A stretch of 64,000 bases of DNA, taken from positions 730,891-794,890 of the forward strand of contig JAAXCT010000236.1 of assembly GCA_012490785.1 (NCBI GenBank), in the 5' to 3' direction. The notes beneath the pieces were generated by a model. The model was not told the origin of the DNA. It ran no database searches and saw only the letters and a program-made list of their open reading frames with translations. Below, piece by piece: positions 24,313 through 35,928 of this stretch. The position numbers and the translations under genes were made by a program. The stretch comes from Eragrostis nindensis. Lineage: Eukaryota > Streptophyta > Magnoliopsida > Poales > Poaceae. The stretch's first letter is position 1; every line of letters starts with the position of its first letter.

Positions 24313-25410
24313 CCCTCCTGAAAATCATTCAGATCAAGTGAGAACATTTTTAACATAATAACAGTAACAATTGCATGCCTTAAATTCGACTTTGGTCCAA
24401 AAATAAAACATACAATTCTTTGTGCAATAAAACTATATCACCTTTGGGCAGAAATAGAAATAATGCATAAACATATTCTCTATGACATCATAATATTGCT
24501 ATTATCAACGTTGGTCAGAAAATAACAACATTATAATCAAATCTGGAAAAACAATCTATGAATTGAAATTAAATTCTCCCTTTGGTTCGAATTCAAAAAC
24601 AATTCTAATAATCAATAATCTATTTATCTATGCAGCGGAAACATGCAATTATGTACTCTATGATTTCAGAAGCATTCTGTCATCTATCAGACTCACTGAA
24701 AAATTACTCAAAAAATTTCGGAGTCAAAAACTATCAAATTCATGCGAATTCTATTCAAATATGCTTCTGGAAATGTTTAAACTGAAAGAAAATTCTTTTC
24801 TATTGAAATCAGCGTTCCGGCCCACAAAGCGAATCGCGCAGCCCATACTGCGCGCGCTCTCGCGCGTGAAAACGCGATCTGGTGGGCCGGCCCTGCCCGG
24901 CGAGGGGTTTGATCCCGCCCGCTTCAATCTGAGCCATCCGTTTCGATCAACGGCCGAGATTCATCAGGCGTCGAATAAAACACCGAAAAATCGGGCCGCC
25001 CCGAACCCTAATCCATTTCTTCTCTCTTCCGCCTCCTCACTCCCTCTCACGACGGCGCGCGACGGCGCACAGCCGGAGAAGAAGAAGAACGGCGCCGTCG
25101 CCGGGCCCCTCGCCGGCGCGCGCGTCCACCCGTCGGTGAGCGCGCCGCCGTCGAGCGGCTTGTCGGCGGTGACCACGAGCTCGATGCGCGCGGTCCCTTT
25201 CCGTTGTCGATGCCGCGCGCACACCGGCGTCCCGGCGGCGAGCGGTGGCGACATCTGTCCCGCGCATGGCGGTCTGTGATGGCGAAGGTAAACCAGGTAG
25301 GTTCCCCTTCGGCCGATCTCTTTTCTTTTCTAGGGTTAGGGTTAGGGATTCAAGAAAAAACTTCTATCTCCTTCTATCAATCTATCCCTACTAGATCTAC
25401 GCGCTAGCAC
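24313..25410 (-). other. Untranslated leader of copia element A
   Basis: Lies between the primer site and gag. The part near the LTR is GC-rich (24820-25300). Open frames there are composition artefacts and no domain is seen. Confidence 0.6.
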
Positions 25411-25424
25411 GGCTCATGATACCA
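25411..25424 (-). promoter_or_regulatory. Primer-binding site of copia element A
   Basis: Minus strand TGGTATCATGAGCC, one base after the 5' LTR. It matches the 3' end complement of initiator tRNA-Met (TGGTATCAGAGC) with one extra T. Confidence 0.75.
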
Positions 25425-25425
25425 T

Positions 25426-25952
25426 TGTTAGGATCTATTAAAATCTAGGCGCAAGATCAGTACGGGTCTAGCAATCTTTTCTAAACAACAGCATCAATCG
25501 GGTTTAGATCTAGGTGGAAGAGAACGATATACCTTCGTGAGCAGCTGAAGCCGATGGAGTCGCCATGGCGATGACGGGCGGGGGCGGAGTCGTCGGAGCG
25601 GTGGCGGTGTGGACGGCGGGGTCGCGCACGTAGGCGAGTGCGCGCGGTAGTCGCAGGTTCCTTCTCCCTTCAGGCCGGTACCTGCACTGGCTAGGGACGG
25701 AGTACTTGAACGGCGACGACGTGGTGGCGGCGGTGGAGCTTCCCGTCGGCCAAGCGCTAGATCTTGATCGGTCTAGGGTTTCTCGGTGGGGCTGGTGGCG
25801 GCGCGGTCAACCTCGTGCTGCGTGCCCCCGGCCCCACCTCTTTTTATAGCGCTGGCGACAGGGGCCCACCAACCATGAGTTGGTTGTGCGCCCCCGATCA
25901 GGGCGCGATTAAGGGGGCGTGATCTTTGGATCACGTTGAGATCAAACTAACA
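25426..25952 (-). repeat. 5' LTR of copia element A (527 bp), with promoter
   Basis: Direct copy of 19434-19961. The minus-strand TATA box ctataaaaa is at 25841-25849. This LTR would drive the element transcript toward lower coordinates. Confidence 0.93.
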
Positions 25953-26400
25953 CACGTCACCCGAATTATTTCATCCATTGGATCCCGGTCAACAGTGCAT
26001 CCCATCCGTTGTTTCATCCTGTCTTCCTCCTCTATCATCTCCCCGCTTCTCTCTTTTCTCCAAGCATTACAACGACCAATAATAGCTTCACAGGGAGAGG
26101 CTGCGCAAATAGTAGCTTCCATAGCATTGATCGTGCATCAATTGCGCAAGTTACCAATCCAAGTTTTCTATATGGCTACACACCGCATGTTTCCACTCCA
26201 CTACTATTGCTCAGTAACCGATGGGCATCAAAGCAAGTTAATACTTCTATGAAATTTATTGTTCGAAAAAAAAACTGTTATGAAATCGGAACCCATGTTG
26301 CTCTTGATCTCTCAAAATCCTAACCTATATAAAGCCACACATGGGCATTCCAAATATCCTATCCCGTTCTACCATGCATCGGCAATTCATCAGGGATGCA

Positions 26401-26937
26401 TCTACTTTATTTTTTTTTTGCGACTTTAGAATTCAGATTATATGGATCCTCACCGCGCCAACATATTCTACATGTCAATTACCTTTTTTTTTACTCTTAT
26501 ATGAAAGATGACTTCCCATTTCTATTCGTATGCTCCATGTCAAGCTATGTTCATTGCTATGGTGTCCCTTGCCCTTACTTTTATCGTATTTTTAAGGCAT
26601 TTTTTTGTTTATTATTTCAAGTCAATTTTGGTTTCATCTCAAAGATTTTCCTCATGGTCATGTATGATATATACTATGTTTCAATTATTTTATACATTGT
26701 TAGTGATTTTTTATGCTCTTCGCTCAATACAATTTATTGTCATGTGTTATGCAATAGAAAAAATAAATCAGTGGCCCTCCTACCCATTTTCATGAATGAA
26801 ACTCTAAGGCCTTGCCACTTTCCTCCTTTTATTATTTATCATTTTATTAGTCTTTCTTCTAATGGGTTGTGTATACATCATTTGACATTGATTTTGTGTT
26901 TCCAATCTCCCGCAGCAACGCGCGGGGAATCAACTAG
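26401..26937 (+). mobile_element. Probable non-autonomous Helitron
   Basis: The 3' end has a small hairpin (cccgc at 26909-26913, gcggg at 26922-26926), then gaatcaa and the terminal ctag (26934-26937) followed by T, the Helitron signature. A plausible 5' end is TC at 26401 preceded by A. The 5' end is less certain than the 3' end. Confidence 0.5.
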
Positions 26938-27269
26938 TTGTTCATGGGAATGCCGCCTCCCATTGAAAGAATAATTAATCATAAATACGAGCACCCGTGC
27001 CTCCCATTGACTTGAATCTCTTGAATCTGGATGGGCAGACTCCACAACCGGAGACCTTGCCAGTGGAGCTACGCTCACTTCGCCTTTTGGGACTCAAATC
27101 CTGAAAAAGCATAAGTAGTGGAGTTGGCTTAATCATAAGCTTTTGTAGGTTTTATTTGTATTTTCTTAGACTAATGAGTAATGTTTGTTGTATGCCTATG
27201 CATTTGACGATGCAAAAATCCTGAACTTGTTTTTATTATCCAAAAGAATCCGTACCAAAAAAACAAAGC

Positions 27270-27500
27270 GTATGTAGTTCAACTGGTTAGATTTTCATTA
27301 TGGTGGAACCTACCAGTCCTGGTTCGAACAGATCAACATGGTTGTTGCATTTACACAACACGGTTGTTGCATTTATAGCTAAGTCCTCGTCGACAGCTAG
27401 ACATCTACGATGAGTTTATAAATCTTAATTAAAATCAGTCAGCTCATAGAGGTAGCAATGTTCCTATATGTTCATAGGGTGAGTATGTATTTTTACTGTA
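27270..27500 (+). mobile_element. Diverged tRNA-derived SINE
   Basis: A head with tagttcaactgg (A-box-like) and ggttcgaaca (B-box-like) is followed by cctcgtcgacagctagac and gttcatagggtgag, matching the SINE body at 30368-30659. The tail is degraded. Confidence 0.5.
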
Positions 27501-28430
27501 TTCCGTAAAATAAATCTAAAAGACTTGGCAGCAATCCTACGGGATTTCAGAAGAGACTACAACCGTTGCAAAGGAATGTTCAACGCATGAAACATGCAAA
27601 ACGTAAGAGATAGAGATGGATGCAAAGGAAGGGCAGCTTGTATATTTTGGTTTGGAACTGAGCCATGAGAAAGAAAATCCATAGGAATGTTTCCCTAGCA
27701 GTTCTTCAATTCAACTTATTTTGCATATTGCTCAAAAATGTACCATTTACTTTTGTGCAAATGAGCTGTAAGAAAGGAAACCCATAGCAAGATTACATAC
27801 TGATGAAAATTGTACGATTTATTTTTGTTGATCTTTGTTCCATAATAATGGCCCTTGCAGCAACTTTTCTTGAGAAGTTTCCTGTTTAAGAAATTGTAGA
27901 GTGATTATTTTTTCCCGATGATTCGTTGAGTGTTATTCCTTAAACTGATTCATTCAACACTTTTTTCTCAACCAAAACATTGTCGAACAATCATCAAATA
28001 TACAAACCAGAAATAATATTTGATCTGTGTTGCATGCTAATACCATTTTCTATTGTCGAACAATCATTACATAATGTTATTAGTCTGCAAGTGTAGCAAG
28101 AACAATAGATAGTGATTATCCACATTATAGAAATATGAGGTTGCGATGCCACAAGTGCACAAGGAAAAATATTCAAGTGAAGTGTTGGATCAGTAACTTG
28201 AAAACAAATCCTCATCTGACTGGTTTGAAATTCTTGCTGTGATTAATTATTGATATACGGAATGAGGTATCGATGATGGCAAAACAAGATGAAGAGGCCT
28301 TTTAGTAGAAAATACCACAAAAATCGTTAAAGACATGTTAGGTAATAGTAGATATTGTAGCAATTATTCAACTTTTACTATCATCTAGTACTACATGGTA
28401 ATAGCTAGGCAAACCCAAATAAAAGAAAAA
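27500..28430. other. Intergenic DNA, nothing recognised
   Basis: AT-rich and without long open frames or repeats that I can identify. Confidence 0.4.
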
Positions 28431-28432
28431 GG

Positions 28433-28694
28433 AGCATTTGCATGGTTACCCCTGTTTTGAGTGTTAACTATGAGTTTTCCCTTATTTTTTCAACTTTGCA
28501 TCATTGCCCTTATTTTCATCTAAGTTGTTGCATGGTTGCCCCTATTTTGATGAAAAACTACGGTTTTTCCATCAAAGTAGGGGCAATGGTGCGACAAACT
28601 TGGTCAAAACCGGGGCAATGGTGCAAAGTTGAAAACAACGAGGGTAAATTCATAATCGAGGTACAAAGTAGGGGCACTCGTGCAATTATCTCAA
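28433..28694. mobile_element. Foldback MITE, about 260 bp
   Basis: The left arm (gcatggttacccctgttttgag, caactttgcatcattgccc, gcatggttgcccctattttgatg) is mirrored by the right arm (catcaaagtaggggcaatgg, gcaatggtgcaaagttg, gtaggggcactcgtgcaa), meeting near 28565. The whole unit is one imperfect hairpin. No clear target duplication was seen. Confidence 0.6.
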
Positions 28695-28861
28695 GAAAAA
28701 AAGTACATCAAAGTTTCTTTGTTGGCGAAGAAAAAAGTACATCAAAGTGTTTCTCTTGTTGTTTCTTGTGAGTTTCATCTCTAGCCTACCCTAACCTGCT
28801 TGCGACAAAAGGCTATGTTGTTGTTGTTGTTGTTGTTGTTGCAAGGAAAGTACATCAAAGT
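28695..28861 (+). mobile_element. Short (TTG)n-tailed retroposon with a triplicated target
   Basis: aaagtacatcaaagt occurs near 28700-28714, 28734-28748 and 28847-28861. The second interval has ctagcctaccctaacctgc and a (ttg)n run at 28813-28842, typical of a grass retroposon tail. The first interval is only 15 bases. Confidence 0.5.
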
Positions 28862-29696
28862 ATGTGCAAGCTACAGATAGGGAGTTGTAGTTGATTACTC
28901 AAGCTTAATACCAAAGTTAACCCAAATGATTGCGAATAAGCCCCTCTAAAGTTTGCAGACGTAACAAAAGCACATCTATCCAGCAACTCAACTCAATGAT
29001 ATAGGTTCGGCAGCTAAACGGGAAAAAAGTTGCCAAAAGTAGCAAGTACTTAACTCAACCTTAACTAATCTGAGCTACCTTAACGCAACAAACGTTCTAA
29101 TACGACACTTGCAAGTTCTTAATCCACTGTCCTTGACTCTTTGCTGCAAATGCAAAATACACACGCATGTGCACTACAACAAGATGTATTGGATACCCCG
29201 TTTAAACATGAGCCGTTGATCTTATGTGCTTGATTTGGCGGTTCCGTGTGGATATGGCCGATTTTGTGACCATAAAAAATAATACGGCAAATAGTGGAGT
29301 AAACTATTGGTATGATGGATGAAAATACTTGTTTTGACTAATATATAACACTTTAGATATCTTAGACAGTATTCGATCCAACGAACAGATTTGACCATCA
29401 ATTTCCTTTAGATATCTTAGATATAACACTTTAGATATCTTAGCTAGTACAAGGTAACCTTGTACTATATATCTTAGTTTGAATAACCTTTCTTATTTCA
29501 AGCCCGTCATAGCTCTACACAGATTATCAATCAAATTAAGATTAAGTTTGATCACCTTGATTCCAAAATATCATCTGAAGTAAACGTTACATCCAGTTAC
29601 GTGCATCCCATCAAGGCGCATCTGCAGGGTTGACCTAGCATGATCCAGTAATGCATAAATACCTTCATTCCATGCAAAACTATATCAAATGTGAGA

Positions 29697-29763
29697 TGCT
29701 TTTGTAAATAGGGGATGTAATATGCTTCAATATTAAAAAAATTCTCTTTTCGCAAAAAAAAAG
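29697..29763 (+). mobile_element. 3' tail of a LINE-like retroposon
   Basis: ggggatgtaatatgcttcaatatta, then ttctcttttcgc plus an A run. The same tail, in opposite orientation, ends the two elements at 58.6 and 59.6 kb, so this is the same family. Confidence 0.5.
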
Positions 29764-30313
29764 GTGAGAAAGACCACAAAACAATGTTGGACATCGTGGT
29801 GTATATATATCAAATGGTATTTCAGGGATCAAACAAGAGACATGATGTTTGAGGAGGCTCGGATAATTTGTATTCCTTATTACTACGTACCACTGCTGTT
29901 AAATACATGACATGACAGCTAATGTGGTTCAAACTAACTAAATATGCTGTCCTAAATGTTATATATTTAAGTACGTATTTGAAAAATGGTTAACATCACC
30001 AACACGTCATTAAATCGATTGGTTTGTTCAAGGATTATATAAATATCGGCACCTGTTGTGTTGATTGGCAGTCAGCTCGCTAATTAATGTTATCCATAGC
30101 TACGATCAAAATTAATCTAGAGCTGTGACTAAGCTGTTCCTGTACCATGGTCCATACGGGCCACCTGAAAGAAGAGCATATAGTACATACTTTATCGAGT
30201 CATCAGGACCAATCTTGGCAATTAAGCTATTAGTAGCTGATGATTTATTATAACCACATAGACGGCTGGAATAACTTTGCTGAGATAAGCATTAGGTGCC
30301 TTGTGCAATCATG

Positions 30314-30367
30314 GCTACTGCAGGTAGTTTTTTTTTTTTTTTTTGAGAGGAGCTACTGCAGGTAGTT
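30314..30367 (-). repeat. Poly-T micro-insertion beside the SINE, sharing its target duplication
   Basis: gctactgcaggtagtt is at 30314-30329 and 30352-30367. Between them lies a T run plus gagaggag. The same 16 bases recur after the SINE (30660-30675). Confidence 0.65.
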
Positions 30368-30659
30368 TTTTTTTTTTTTAGATTACACAGTACAACTCAG
30401 ACACTCACAACGCACGCACACTCACCCCTATGAACACACGTACGCAAACCCTACCCCTATGAGCATCTTCGAAGACTGGGCCGGCAAATCGAGAGATACG
30501 AAGTCACCACTGGCGCCTCGCTGTCGACGGGAGCGTCGCCTACCACTGAAAGAACAAATGCCGTTAAATCCTTGAAAATTCGCTCCCACAGGGAGTCGAA
30601 CCCAGGACCTGAGAGGTGCTACTTGGATGTCTTAACCACTAGGCCATGACCCCTTTCAC
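30368..30659 (-). mobile_element. tRNA-derived SINE, full length
   Basis: On the minus strand the element starts gtgaaaggggtcatgg. It has a Pol III A box TGGCCTAGTGG (30636-30646) and a B box GGTTCGACTCC (30592-30602), followed by a grass-specific body and an A tail (T run at 30368-30379). It is flanked by gctactgcaggtagtt at 30352-30367 and 30660-30675. SINEs are mobilised by LINE machinery. Confidence 0.85.
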
Positions 30660-30675
30660 GCTACTGCAGGTAGTT

Positions 30676-31136
30676 GACAAGGCCACTCCTGGTTAATTTA
30701 GCATTCTTTGGATGGGCTTGTACTTTTGGCCCATCAGAGCGATGTGACGGCCCATCAATCTGCTGGCCCTGCCGACGGATGCGCTGGCGCGGGCGTTCCG
30801 AGTTGACGGTGGCGTGGTGGAGAACATCCAGTCCAAGCTCCCGCCCAAGTATAGCTACAGCATTTAGCTCAAAAAAAAAAAACTACAGCATGCACGAACG
30901 TGTACTTAATCGTCTGGATGGTGATCGACAAGACGACAATGAACGCAAATATGTAACTTTAATATTGGCATCCCACTTTGACATTTCAAAATGCATGGTG
31001 TGATTTCACTAGACTTTGGATCTCTCAAGCTACAGTGCAGCCCACGATTAGTGCGCCACCTCAACGCTCGCCCACCCTCCACCTTCTCCCCTTGACTAGC
31101 TTGCCACATTGGATCTCTTCACGTATTTTTCTTAAT
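30676..31136. other. Intergenic DNA, nothing recognised
   Basis: No domain or repeat is identified. This is the left flank of the nested retrotransposon complex. Confidence 0.4.
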
Positions 31137-31141
31137 GTCCA

Positions 31142-32627
31142 TGAAGGATCGAGAAGGCGACTAGAGGGGGGTGAATGAGAGCCATTAAAAATTCTTGCAA
31201 AGAATTCGGCCTATGCCCTGACCCGCCTCAAGATTGATCACCAAGATCACACACACATGAAGAGTGTTGTGCTGACCCTAGGAGTGATCAAGGATAACGT
31301 AGGAACACTTGCGGAAGCAAATCAAGCGAACTCGAACTCCATAAGATGATCTGAAAGTTCAAGTCCAGAAACCCCCTATCGGATAGTCCGGTCACTAGTC
31401 GGATACTCCGGTATCGGATACTCCGGTAGGTTCGTCGGACACTCCGAGGTCGGATACCAGGCCCGGATACTCTGGTAGGGTGTCGGATACACCGGTAGGT
31501 ATCAGGTCCGGATACTCTGGTAATGTGTCGGATAGTCCGGTCAGGTACCAGGGTCGGATACTCCGGTACTCGGTCGGATAGTCCGGTAGGCGATGAACAG
31601 CAAGAACAAAAACGCGTGACCGGTTGCTCCAAAATCCGAAACCCAATCAAACGACCTCCAAAAATTACCAAACTTGAACCCTAGGTGCGTGACAAGATTG
31701 AGAACCTTATCAAAATGGATCCATACCAAAAACCCAACCAAATCCCCTCGAATTTCAGATCACATGGAAGAACAAGGGTTTGGCTAAACTTGGACGAAAT
31801 CAACAAATTCGAAGTGCTCGTGAGGAGATCTTGAACGAGATCACTCAAGACATGTTTCCACACATCCTAGCACCGAATCCATCCAAGAAAACCGACTCAA
31901 ATCGCAGCCAAAAAGGAGATCGAAAAATCACCCGAAAATAGCTCTGAAAATGGGAAAAAGATAAATTCGGGAATTAGATGGGGAGGAAGAACAAGAGCAC
32001 GAGATTGATTCAAACATACTTCATTCCATTGATTCAATCACGAAACCCATAGGTAAAAGACTAGGGCGCCGTCCTCTTCCTCCCTCTCTTGTTGAAAGTT
32101 GAAGATACAAGCTCTCACCTTGTTCCATCTCCTCTCATCTCTCTCTAGCTCATCCCTAACTAGTCCTATCCTCTAGATCCAAAATGAAAAGTCCAAGAGC
32201 CTCTCTGGTTGGCAGCCAACTCCACCAACCTATATGGGCTTTTTTCTTTTCCAACATACCCCTAAGGTATTACATACTCCCACCTACCACTAGAGGCAAA
32301 ATTGTCCAACTCTTTTTCCTTCGCCCAAACGCCATCGGGTCCTTCACGACTTCGCTTCGCCTCGACGCAACCTTCACGATGGTGCCACGTACACCACAAT
32401 GCGCCGCCGTCGGTTTTGAGGCCCAAACCGGGAAACCGTTCGCCCGCCGGTTTTGAGGCATAAACCGGGAAACCACGTCGATGTCGACGCGTGTCACCTC
32501 GTCCCGCGAACTTCGCCGTCTAGTCTTCTCGTCCCAGCCCGTCGGGACCCTTCACTTGACTCGGCCTCCCGTTCGCCTCTTGACTTGGTCAACCCGCTGT
32601 CTTCATCACCTCCACGGTTTTGAGGCC
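31142..32627 (-). repeat. 3' LTR of copia element C, last 368 bp lost
   Basis: Aligns with 55767-57252 of the intact LTR and stops at aggcc, where element D begins. It carries the cggata(g/c)tccggt repeats at 31380-31590. Confidence 0.9.
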
Positions 32628-34226
32628 TGTTGGCGGTCGTTAAATCATGATTTGACCGCCACCCTGTTGGCGGTCATTAAACCATGATTTGACCGCCACC
32701 CTACCGGTAAATAAATGTATAACACCAAGATTTTGTGCATAGTAGTTAGGAATAATGCTACTCCACAGGTTTTGGTGAATATTTGGATGCAGGAGTGGAT
32801 AATGGAGAAAAGTGGGCCCAGCCAGGGAATTTCCCTGGCCGGCCGGCCCCACCCTAGGCCGGCCGGCCCCACCTGGTGGCCGCAGGCCCCAGGCTTCCTC
32901 CAGTGGGCTGGAAACTAATTAACCACGCACAATTCAGGACCAGCCCAGCAGAATTCCACCGTCATTCTAGAAGGTGGGCCATTTGGGCCTTTACTTGGCC
33001 CTCACTTCAATTCTGCCGACCCCAGCAACTAGCCGACCTTCAGACCGCCTTCAGGGAGTGATCTGGAGCGGTGAGGCAGAAGTCGGTGGCAAACCGCCAC
33101 AAGGGACGGTCGGCCGGCCACCCCCCTAGGCCGGCCGGCCGGCTTTGGCGGCGCCGCCTCTCCAAAGTCGGCAGACGTGCTTCCACCGCCTTGGAGACCT
33201 ATAAAATGGACCCCTTGGCCTCCGAAGCAATTCGCACCATCACACTTCATCCAAGTGTTCATTAGTTTAGTAGTAGCTTTGGGAGTTAGAGTAGAGTAGA
33301 GTAGAGTGAGAGCTCTCTCGGGCTTCCGGAGTATTCTCGGAGTTCGGTATAGTTCTTTGTATCCTTACTCTTTTGAGATATTATTTTATTCAATAATTAG
33401 TTTTATCTTTATTTATTTCTTTTAGTAATTCTTTTCTATTTGGTTTATTTATTCTGTTAAGTAAGTGCTCGTAGAAGTCTTGTTGTGGGATTCGTGATTG
33501 TTGGAGTACGCAAGTACGAGAGAGTGCCTTCGTCGAGATGACGTTGTGTGAAATCTGTGCTTGTTTATTCTTAGATAGGACTGCTCCGTTGGTCAAAAGT
33601 AGTTCCTCTAGGCGGGTTGTAAGCGTGGCGCTTAGATCTTGGCCTATGCACGTTTGGCACCCAGCCTCACGGAGGATGGTAGCCGCGAGTGTATGTGACA
33701 GCTGTACCGGTCTCTGTAATCCACCACGTCCGGGTTGGACTCAGCAGGGTCTTAATTATAGCATATGGTTCCCTAGGTTTGAACTAGCATCATCGGTTGA
33801 CCTAGCACGTGTGTGCCCCGAAACGACATGACTTGTATGTGTGTGATCTTAACTAGACTAGATAACCTTTGTAGATTAGACTACTAGAAAGAGTAAATAC
33901 TAGGTAAACATACAGGTAGCCTTAGCTCTATCTCGTTGCTCTCCCAAATGTATACTACAGTTTTCTTTTATTACCTTGGATTTGAGGATGTGTGTGCCAC
34001 CCATATATATCATGCCTATCTTACCCCCGTCTCAAGTATAGTTGATACATTATGTCTTTCTCCAAATTTTCCAGTGCATTGCTATTATTCAGCTCCTTTT
34101 GCTCTACTTCCCTGCGGAAATATAAATACGATAACCCTGGAATACTCCAAGGTGAAATGCTACAATGGTGATCCGTGCGCTTGCGGAATTAATGAATTTA
34201 ATTTTATCGCATAAGAACCGCCAACA
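32628..34226 (+). repeat. Element D LTR, copy 1
   Basis: Starts TGTTGGCGGTC and ends CCGCCAACA. A 37-bp hairpin-forming unit is doubled at the start (32628-32664, 32665-32701). TATA box tataaaat at 33200-33207. GGCCGGCC-type palindrome pairs near 32840 and 33115. Confidence 0.88.
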
Positions 34227-35780
34227 CACCCTACTGGTAAATAAATACATAACACCAAGATTTTGTGCATAGTAGTTAGGAATAATGCTACTCCACAGGT
34301 TTTGGTGAATATTTGGATGCAGGAGTGAATAATGGAGAAAAGTGGACCCAGCCAAGGAACTTCCCTGGCCGGCCGGCCCAATCCTAGGCCGCCCGGCCGC
34401 ACCTGGTGGCTGCAGGCCCCAGACTTCCTCTAGTGGGCTGGAAAATAATCCATAACATATAATTCAAGGCCAGCCCAGCAGAATTCCACCGCCATTCTAG
34501 AAGGTGGGCTTTTTGGGCCTTTACTTGGCCCTCACTTCAATTCTGCCGACCCCAGCAAGGAGCCGACCTTCGGACCGCCATCAGGAGATGATCTAGAGCG
34601 TCGAGGCAGAAGACGGTGGCTAACCGACAGAAGGGCCGGCCGGCTGGCCACCCCCCTAGGCCGGCGGCCGGCTTTGGCGGCGCCGCCTCTCCAAAGTCGG
34701 CAGCAGTGCTTCCACCGCCTTGGAGACCTATAAAATGGACCCCCCCCCCCCCCCCCGGCCTCAGAAGCAACTAGCACCATCACACTTCATCCAAGTGTTC
34801 ATTAGTTTAGTTTAGTAGTAGCTTTGGGAGTTAGAGTAGAGTAGAGTAGAGTGAGAGCTCTCTCGGGCTTCCGGAGTCTTCTCGGAGTTCGGTATAGTTC
34901 TTTGTATCCTTACTCTTTTGAGACATTATTTTAATCATTATATAATTAGTTTTGTCTTTATTTATTTCTTTTAGTAATCTTTTTCTATTTAGTTTATTTA
35001 TTCTGTTAAGTAAGTGCTCGTAGAAGTCTTGTTGTGGGATTCGTGATTGTTGGAATAGCAAGTACGAGAGAGTGCCTTCGTCGGAGATGACGTCGTGTGA
35101 AATCTGTGCTTGTTCATTCTTAGATAGGACTGCTCCGTTGATCAAGAGTAGTTCCTCTAGGCGGGTTGTAAGCATGGCGCTTAGAGCTTGGCCTATGCAC
35201 GTTTGGCACCCAGCCCCACGGAGGATGGTAGCCGCGAGTGTATGTGACAGCTGCACCGGTCTCTGTAATCCACCACGTCCGGGTTAGACTCAGCAGGGTC
35301 TTAATTATAGCATACGGTTCCCTAGGTTTGAACTAGCATCATCGGTTAACCTAGCACATGTGTGCCCCGAAACGACATGACTTGTATGTGTATGAGCTTA
35401 ACTAGAGTAGATAACCTTTGCAGATTAGATTACTAGAAAGAGTAAATAATAGATAAACATACAGGTAGCCTTAACTCTATCTCGTTGCTCTCCCAAATGT
35501 ATACTACGTTTTATTTCTTTTATTTACCTTGGATTTGAGGATGTGTGTGCCACCCATATATATCATGCCTATCTTACCCCCGTCTCAAGTATAGTTGATA
35601 CATTATGTCTTTCTCCAAATTATCCAATGCATTGCTATTATTCAGCCCCCTTTTGCTCTACTTCCCTGCGGAAATATAAATACGATAACCCTAGAATACT
35701 CCAAGGTGAAATGCTACAATGGTGATCCGTGCGCTTGCGGAATTAACGAATTTAATTTTATCGCATAAGAACTGCCAACA
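34227..35780 (+). repeat. Element D LTR, copy 2, lacking the first 69 bp
   Basis: Starts caccctactggtaaa, equivalent to 32697 in copy 1, and ends TGCCAACA before the primer site. TATA box at 34729-34736 is followed by a 17-C run, absent from copy 1, at 34740-34756. Confidence 0.88.
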
Positions 35781-35788
35781 AGCATTTC

Positions 35789-35805
35789 TGGCGCCGTTGC
35801 CGGGG
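35789..35805 (+). promoter_or_regulatory. Primer-binding site of element D (tRNA-Asp)
   Basis: tggcgccgttgccgggg is a perfect complement to the 3' end of plant tRNA-Asp(GTC), as used by Athila-type elements. Confidence 0.85.
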
Positions 35806-35928
35806 AAGTAGCAGCTAGGAACTGAATAAATGCATTGAAGTTTGTGAGAAGAGTAATTATCACTTACTTTTGCGGGCTTACCCTTGTCCTGTCTTTCTTT
35901 GTTGTGGAAATTTGAAACAGGACTGTGC

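Larger units (their letters stand above)
19434..25952 (-). mobile_element. Complete, degenerate Ty1/copia LTR retrotransposon (element A)
   Basis: Two direct LTRs (19434-19961 and 25426-25952) start TGTTAG and end CTAACA. The exact 5-bp duplication cacgt flanks the element at 19429-19433 and 25953-25957. On the minus strand the order is LTR, initiator-tRNA-Met-like primer site, leader, gag, protease, integrase, reverse transcriptase, RNase H, polypurine tract, LTR, which is the copia order. The polyprotein is broken by four frame changes and one stop codon, so the copy cannot be autonomous now. The LTRs are nearly identical, with only a few differences noticed on reading, so insertion is relatively recent. 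Confidence 0.93.

Noticed and set aside
24563..25279. 238-codon + strand frame
   Set aside because: Lies in the leader of the minus-strand copia element A; composition artefact.
26396..26974. 192-codon hydrophobic frame
   Set aside because: Phe/Tyr/Ile-rich translation of AT-rich DNA inside the probable Helitron; no conserved domain.
31380..31671. Repeat proteins read from the cggatactccggt array (Arg/Ile/Ser- or Tyr/Pro-rich frames)
   Set aside because: The repeats lie in the LTR of element C, both copies; the frames arise from DNA repetition.
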